The notes under the pieces were generated by a model, which worked only from the letters and a program-made list of their open reading frames with translations, was not told the DNA's origin and did not search any database. From NCBI GenBank assembly GCA_012797505.1, contig JAAZOZ010000232.1, positions 1 to 8,213 of the forward strand: a stretch of DNA of 8,213 nt, given 5' to 3'. Below, piece by piece: positions 6,155-8,213 of the stretch. How positions within the stretch are numbered: position 1 is the stretch's first letter; each line of letters opens with the position of its first letter. Origin of the DNA: Smithella sp. (GTDB taxonomy: Bacteria; Desulfobacterota; Syntrophia; Syntrophales; Smithellaceae). Both the position numbers and the translations under genes were made by a program.

Positions 6155-6195
6155 GGAACGGTCTTGCCACCCGCAGGGGTGGTTCAAACCGTTCC
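6155..6195. repeat. Bipartite palindrome between hemL and the nucleotide-sugar operon
   Basis: Outer arms GGAACGGT (6155-6162) and ACCGTTCC (6188-6195) enclose an inner stem CCACCC (6167-6172) / GGGTGG (6177-6182) with a four-base loop. It starts 17 nt after the hemL stop on the minus strand and could act as a stem that ends or protects the hemL transcript, but there is no T-tract after it. The preceding TGTAGG resembles the border of small dispersed palindromic elements seen in other genomes, so a mobile repeat is an alternative. Confidence 0.6.
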
Positions 6196-6211
6196 TTGCT
6201 GGTCATGGGGT

Positions 6212-7495
6212 TCAGAGTCTTCTCAACGTTTTTTCCACGGCGGACAGCGTCCGGGCCATGTCGTCTTCCGTATGGGCGAAGGACAGGAAGCCCGCTTCAA
6301 ACTGTGACGGCGCCAGCCACACGCCGTTTTGGATCATGCCGTGAAAAAAGCGGGCATAGAGGTCCGTGTCCGATCGCAGGGCGGATGTCAAATCACAAAC
6401 AGGCCCTTCCTGGAAAAACAGGGTGAACATGGAAAAGGCGCGGTTGACGCAGATGGGAATGCCGCGAGCGGCGAATAATTTCTCCATCTCCCGGCCGAGG
6501 CGGCCGGCCCGTTCATCCAGCGCCGCGTAAGCGCCGGCCATGGACTTCAGAATCGAAAGTGTGGCCGCGCCGGCGCTCATGGCCAGCGGGTTCCCGGAAA
6601 GGGTTCCGGCCTGATACACGTCGCCTGCAGGCGCCAGCCTTTCCATGATTTCTTTTTTGCCACCCACGGCGCCCACCGGCAGGCCTCCACCGATGATTTT
6701 GCCCAGGCAGGTCAGATCCGGTTGAATGCCCGCGAGACTCTGGCAGCCGCCGAACCGAAAGCGGAAGCCGGTGATCACCTCGTCAAAGATGAGCAGGATG
6801 TTGTGTTCGGCCGTCGCCTCCCGCAGCGCTTTCAGAAAACCGTCCTCCGGCAGGACAACTCCCATGTTGCCCGCCACCGGTTCCAGGATGACGGCCGCCA
6901 GATTCTCGGCGTAAAGCTCCACGGCTTTTTTCAGCGCGGGGACGTCATTGTACGGCAGGCTCAAGGTCAGGTTCGCCACCGCTTCCGGAATTCCCGGCGA
7001 TCCCGGAATGCCCAGTGTCGTGACGCCGGAGCCGGCCTTGATGAGCAGGGAATCGGCATGGCCGTGGTAGCAGCCGTCAAATTTGATGATCATGTTTCTG
7101 CCCGTGCAGCCGCGGGCCAGGCGAATCGCCGTCATGGCGGCTTCCGTTCCGGAACTGGTCATTCTCACCCGCTCCATCGAGGGAATGGCCTCGCGAATCA
7201 GCCGGGCCATTTCCGTTTCCGCCGTCGTGGGCGCGCCGAAGCTGGTTCCCCTCCGGGCGGCATCGCAGACGGCCGCAATCACGTCCGGGTGGGCGTGTCC
7301 GAGAATCATCGGCCCCCAGGAAAGAACGTAGTCGATGTATTCTTTTCCGTCCAGGTCATAGATTTTGCTGCCTGCGGCGCGTTGGACAAACAAAGGGTCG
7401 CCGCCGACCGATTTCCAGGCGCGCACCGGCGAATTAACGCCGCCGGCAATGACCCGGGCGGCCTCGGTAAACGGATGGATGTTATTCTTGCTCAT
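6212..7495 (-). CDS. hemL: Glutamate-1-semialdehyde 2,1-aminomutase
   Basis: PLP enzyme of the C5 pathway that converts glutamate-1-semialdehyde to 5-aminolevulinate, the tetrapyrrole precursor. The 427 residues match the family length. GGVNSPVRAWKSVGGDPLF (18-36) is the typical N-terminus. SSGTEA (114-119) binds the PLP phosphate, KFDGCYHGHAD (138-148) follows, IFDEVITGFR (237-245) carries D238 for the pyridine nitrogen, and CLGKIIGGGLPVGA has the Schiff-base lysine K266. AGTLSGNPLAMSAG (296-309) and the C-terminal GVWLAPSQFEAGFLSFAHTEDD are also characteristic. The ATG overlaps the ahbB stop codon by one base (TGATG), so translation is probably coupled. Its product feeds the route in which AhbB acts later, which explains the pairing. 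Confidence 0.97.
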   Translation of the reverse strand: MSKNNIHPFTEAARVIAGGVNSPVRAWKSVGGDPLFVQRAAGSKIYDLDGKEYIDYVLSWGPMILGHAHPDVIAAVCDAARRGTSFGAPTTAETEMARLIREAIPSMERVRMTSSGTEAAMTAIRLARGCTGRNMIIKFDGCYHGHADSLLIKAGSGVTTLGIPGSPGIPEAVANLTLSLPYNDVPALKKAVELYAENLAAVILEPVAGNMGVVLPEDGFLKALREATAEHNILLIFDEVITGFRFRFGGCQSLAGIQPDLTCLGKIIGGGLPVGAVGGKKEIMERLAPAGDVYQAGTLSGNPLAMSAGAATLSILKSMAGAYAALDERAGRLGREMEKLFAARGIPICVNRAFSMFTLFFQEGPVCDLTSALRSDTDLYARFFHGMIQNGVWLAPSQFEAGFLSFAHTEDDMARTLSAVEKTLRRL

Positions 7496-7959
7496 CAGAA
7501 ATACTCCGGAGACGTTTTTTTGTATTCTTCCAGACTTTCCAGAAGCAGAAAATCAGGGCATGAAATCAGCCGGGACATCTCTTCAAGCAGGTGAGAAATG
7601 TCGCCGGCCTTCGCGTGAAGCATGGTGAAGAGGTTGTAGCGGCCGGCAAAGGGCTTCCTTTCGTAGCAGTGGGAAATGTACGGCAGTCCGGCCAGTTTCC
7701 GTCCCGCGTCTTCGACGGCTTCCGGCGTCACCGACCACAGGACCAGAACGTTTTTCCCGTACCCCGCCTTCTGGTGTCTCAGGATGGTGGTGACCTTTCG
7801 AATGATGCCCTCACGGGAGAGGTTGCGGATCCAGGCGATCAGCTCTTCGCTGGTCATTTCAGACGCCCGGGCAATGTCCGCAAACGGTCTGGGGGAGAGA
7901 GGAATGTCCGATTGAAGAATTTTTGCCGCTTTTAATTGTCTCGTGCTGAAACGGTTCAT
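7495..7959 (-). CDS. ahbB: Siroheme decarboxylase subunit AhbB-like (Lrp/AsnC fold)
   Basis: AhbA and AhbB together decarboxylate siroheme to 12,18-didecarboxysiroheme in the siroheme-dependent heme pathway of sulfate reducers and archaea. The 154 residues have an Lrp/AsnC-like layout: a helix-turn-helix-like half (about 8-56, with IPLSPRPFADIA as in siroheme decarboxylases) and an alpha/beta ligand half (68-145). ISHCYERKPFAGRYNLFTMLHA (95-116), with H97, Y99, R101 and H115, and the tail EEYKKTSPEYF match the AhbB side of the pair rather than AhbA. The usual WPYN is GRYN here, so the site has diverged. A transcription factor is the alternative reading, but the tail and the hemL coupling favour the enzyme. 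AAAGGA lies 6 nt before the ATG. No AhbA partner is in the window. A small TTGCG/CGCAA palindrome at 7978-7988 lies in its leader. Confidence 0.82.
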   Translation of the reverse strand: MNRFSTRQLKAAKILQSDIPLSPRPFADIARASEMTSEELIAWIRNLSREGIIRKVTTILRHQKAGYGKNVLVLWSVTPEAVEDAGRKLAGLPYISHCYERKPFAGRYNLFTMLHAKAGDISHLLEEMSRLISCPDFLLLESLEEYKKTSPEYF

Positions 7960-8032
7960 GTTTTTCCTTTATCCTGCTTGCGGCGCAAAATCAAGCCGGG
8001 CATTCGGACAATGTTTTGAGTGAAAATATTTC

Positions 8033-8061
8033 TTGACAATCGGTTTATTGATCGCTAAAAG
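8033..8061 (+). promoter_or_regulatory. Putative sigma70 promoter for the gene at 8172
   Basis: Perfect -35 TTGACA (8033-8038), a 17-bp spacer, then TAAAAG (8056-8061, four of six consensus). This predicts a transcript start near 8068 and a leader of about 100 nt before the ATG at 8172. On the minus strand the same place offers TTGTCA (8039-8034) with a poor AAACAT 17 bp on, a possible divergent promoter for ahbB. Confidence 0.6.
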
Positions 8062-8070
8062 AGCTCTCAA

Positions 8071-8109
8071 ATGACCGGCAGTCGTCAAAATTTAAGGGAA
8101 GGAGGTTAA
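8071..8109 (+). CDS. Possible 12-residue leader ORF
   Basis: ATG to TAA encodes MTGSRQNLREGG. It begins within a few bases of the predicted transcript start, so it would be nearly leaderless, and its end covers a strong Shine-Dalgarno-like AAGGAGG (8099-8105) that has no start codon at the right distance behind it. No codon pattern (such as a run of one amino acid) suggests attenuation. It may be chance. Confidence 0.15.
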   Translation: MTGSRQNLREGG

Positions 8110-8171
8110 AAAAATAGCATACTTGACGAATCCGGCCTAAACAATTCGTTAAAAACAGGAGGAGGTTTTTC

Positions 8172-8213
8172 ATGAAAAAGAGTTTCGTATATTCCATACT
8201 GGCCATCGCGTTG
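8172..8213 (+). CDS. N-terminus of an unidentified gene with a hydrophobic, signal-like start
   Basis: ATG at 8172 follows AGGAGGAGG (8157-8165) at a 6-nt distance, an excellent ribosome binding site. The 14 visible codons read MKKSFVYSILAIAL: two lysines and then a hydrophobic run, the opening of a signal peptide or of a first membrane helix. The gene leaves the window at the right edge. The product cannot be identified: an exported protein is the simplest guess. Some deltaproteobacterial ATP synthase c subunits start in a similar way, which is mentioned only because the c gene is missing beside atpB. Confidence 0.7.
   Translation, partial: MKKSFVYSILAIAL

Noticed and set aside
5987..6187. 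66-codon minus-strand frame upstream of the dehydrogenase
   Set aside because: It runs through the heptad repeat and the palindrome and overlaps the dehydrogenase start in another frame; its text is what such repeats usually translate to, not a protein.
7495..7959. Reading the AhbB-like gene as an AsnC/Lrp transcription factor
   Set aside because: The SPRPF motif, the HCYER block, the KKTSPEYF tail and the hemL overlap point to siroheme decarboxylase; kept only as an alternative.

Overview
The window looks like a stretch of chromosome from a strictly anaerobic, moderately GC-rich bacterium of the Desulfobacterota type (Syntrophus/Smithella-like or a sulfate reducer). This is an inference from gene content. 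It carries an AhbB-type siroheme decarboxylase next to hemL (the siroheme route to heme), a long two-domain 2-hydroxyacyl-CoA dehydratase activase, and an AtpZ-AtpI-AtpB set of F-type ATP synthase membrane genes. I see no transposase, phage gene, CRISPR array, tRNA or rRNA.

Layout, left to right. Positions 1-1073 hold the 5' part of a large (R)-2-hydroxyacyl-CoA dehydratase activase (minus strand, running off the left edge), with an 18-bp near-perfect palindrome upstream. A strong hairpin plus T-tract at 1196-1233 ends the next minus-strand unit. That unit is atpZ-atpI-atpB (2600 down to 1283), tightly packed and overlapping. Directly upstream on the same strand is a nucleotide-sugar cassette, 5990 down to 2661: a TviB/WbpO-type UDP-HexNAc 6-dehydrogenase, gmd and fcl. 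Together gmd and fcl make GDP-L-fucose from GDP-mannose, and the dehydrogenase makes a UDP-N-acetylhexosaminuronic acid; both feed surface polysaccharide. No terminator is visible between fcl and atpZ, so the six genes may be one transcript. The gap 5991-6211 holds a plausible promoter with a dyad, a heptad-periodic repeat and a bipartite palindrome. Next come hemL (7495-6212) and ahbB (7959-7495), overlapping by one base and probably translationally coupled: one tetrapyrrole enzyme early in the pathway and one late. The last 250 bp are divergent: a good sigma70-type promoter, a possible tiny leader ORF, and the first 14 codons of a plus-strand gene with a hydrophobic N-terminus.

I did not find an undescribed multi-gene system. 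The points most worth a second look are the a-subunit operon that ends without a c-subunit gene, the 41-bp atpZ/atpI overlap containing an A8 run that could join the two frames, the 12-bp direct repeats bordering fcl, the regulatory-looking palindromes, and the mobile-looking repeat island at 6082-6195. Long open frames on the plus strand opposite the named genes (for example 3388-4644) are GC-driven shadows and were left out.
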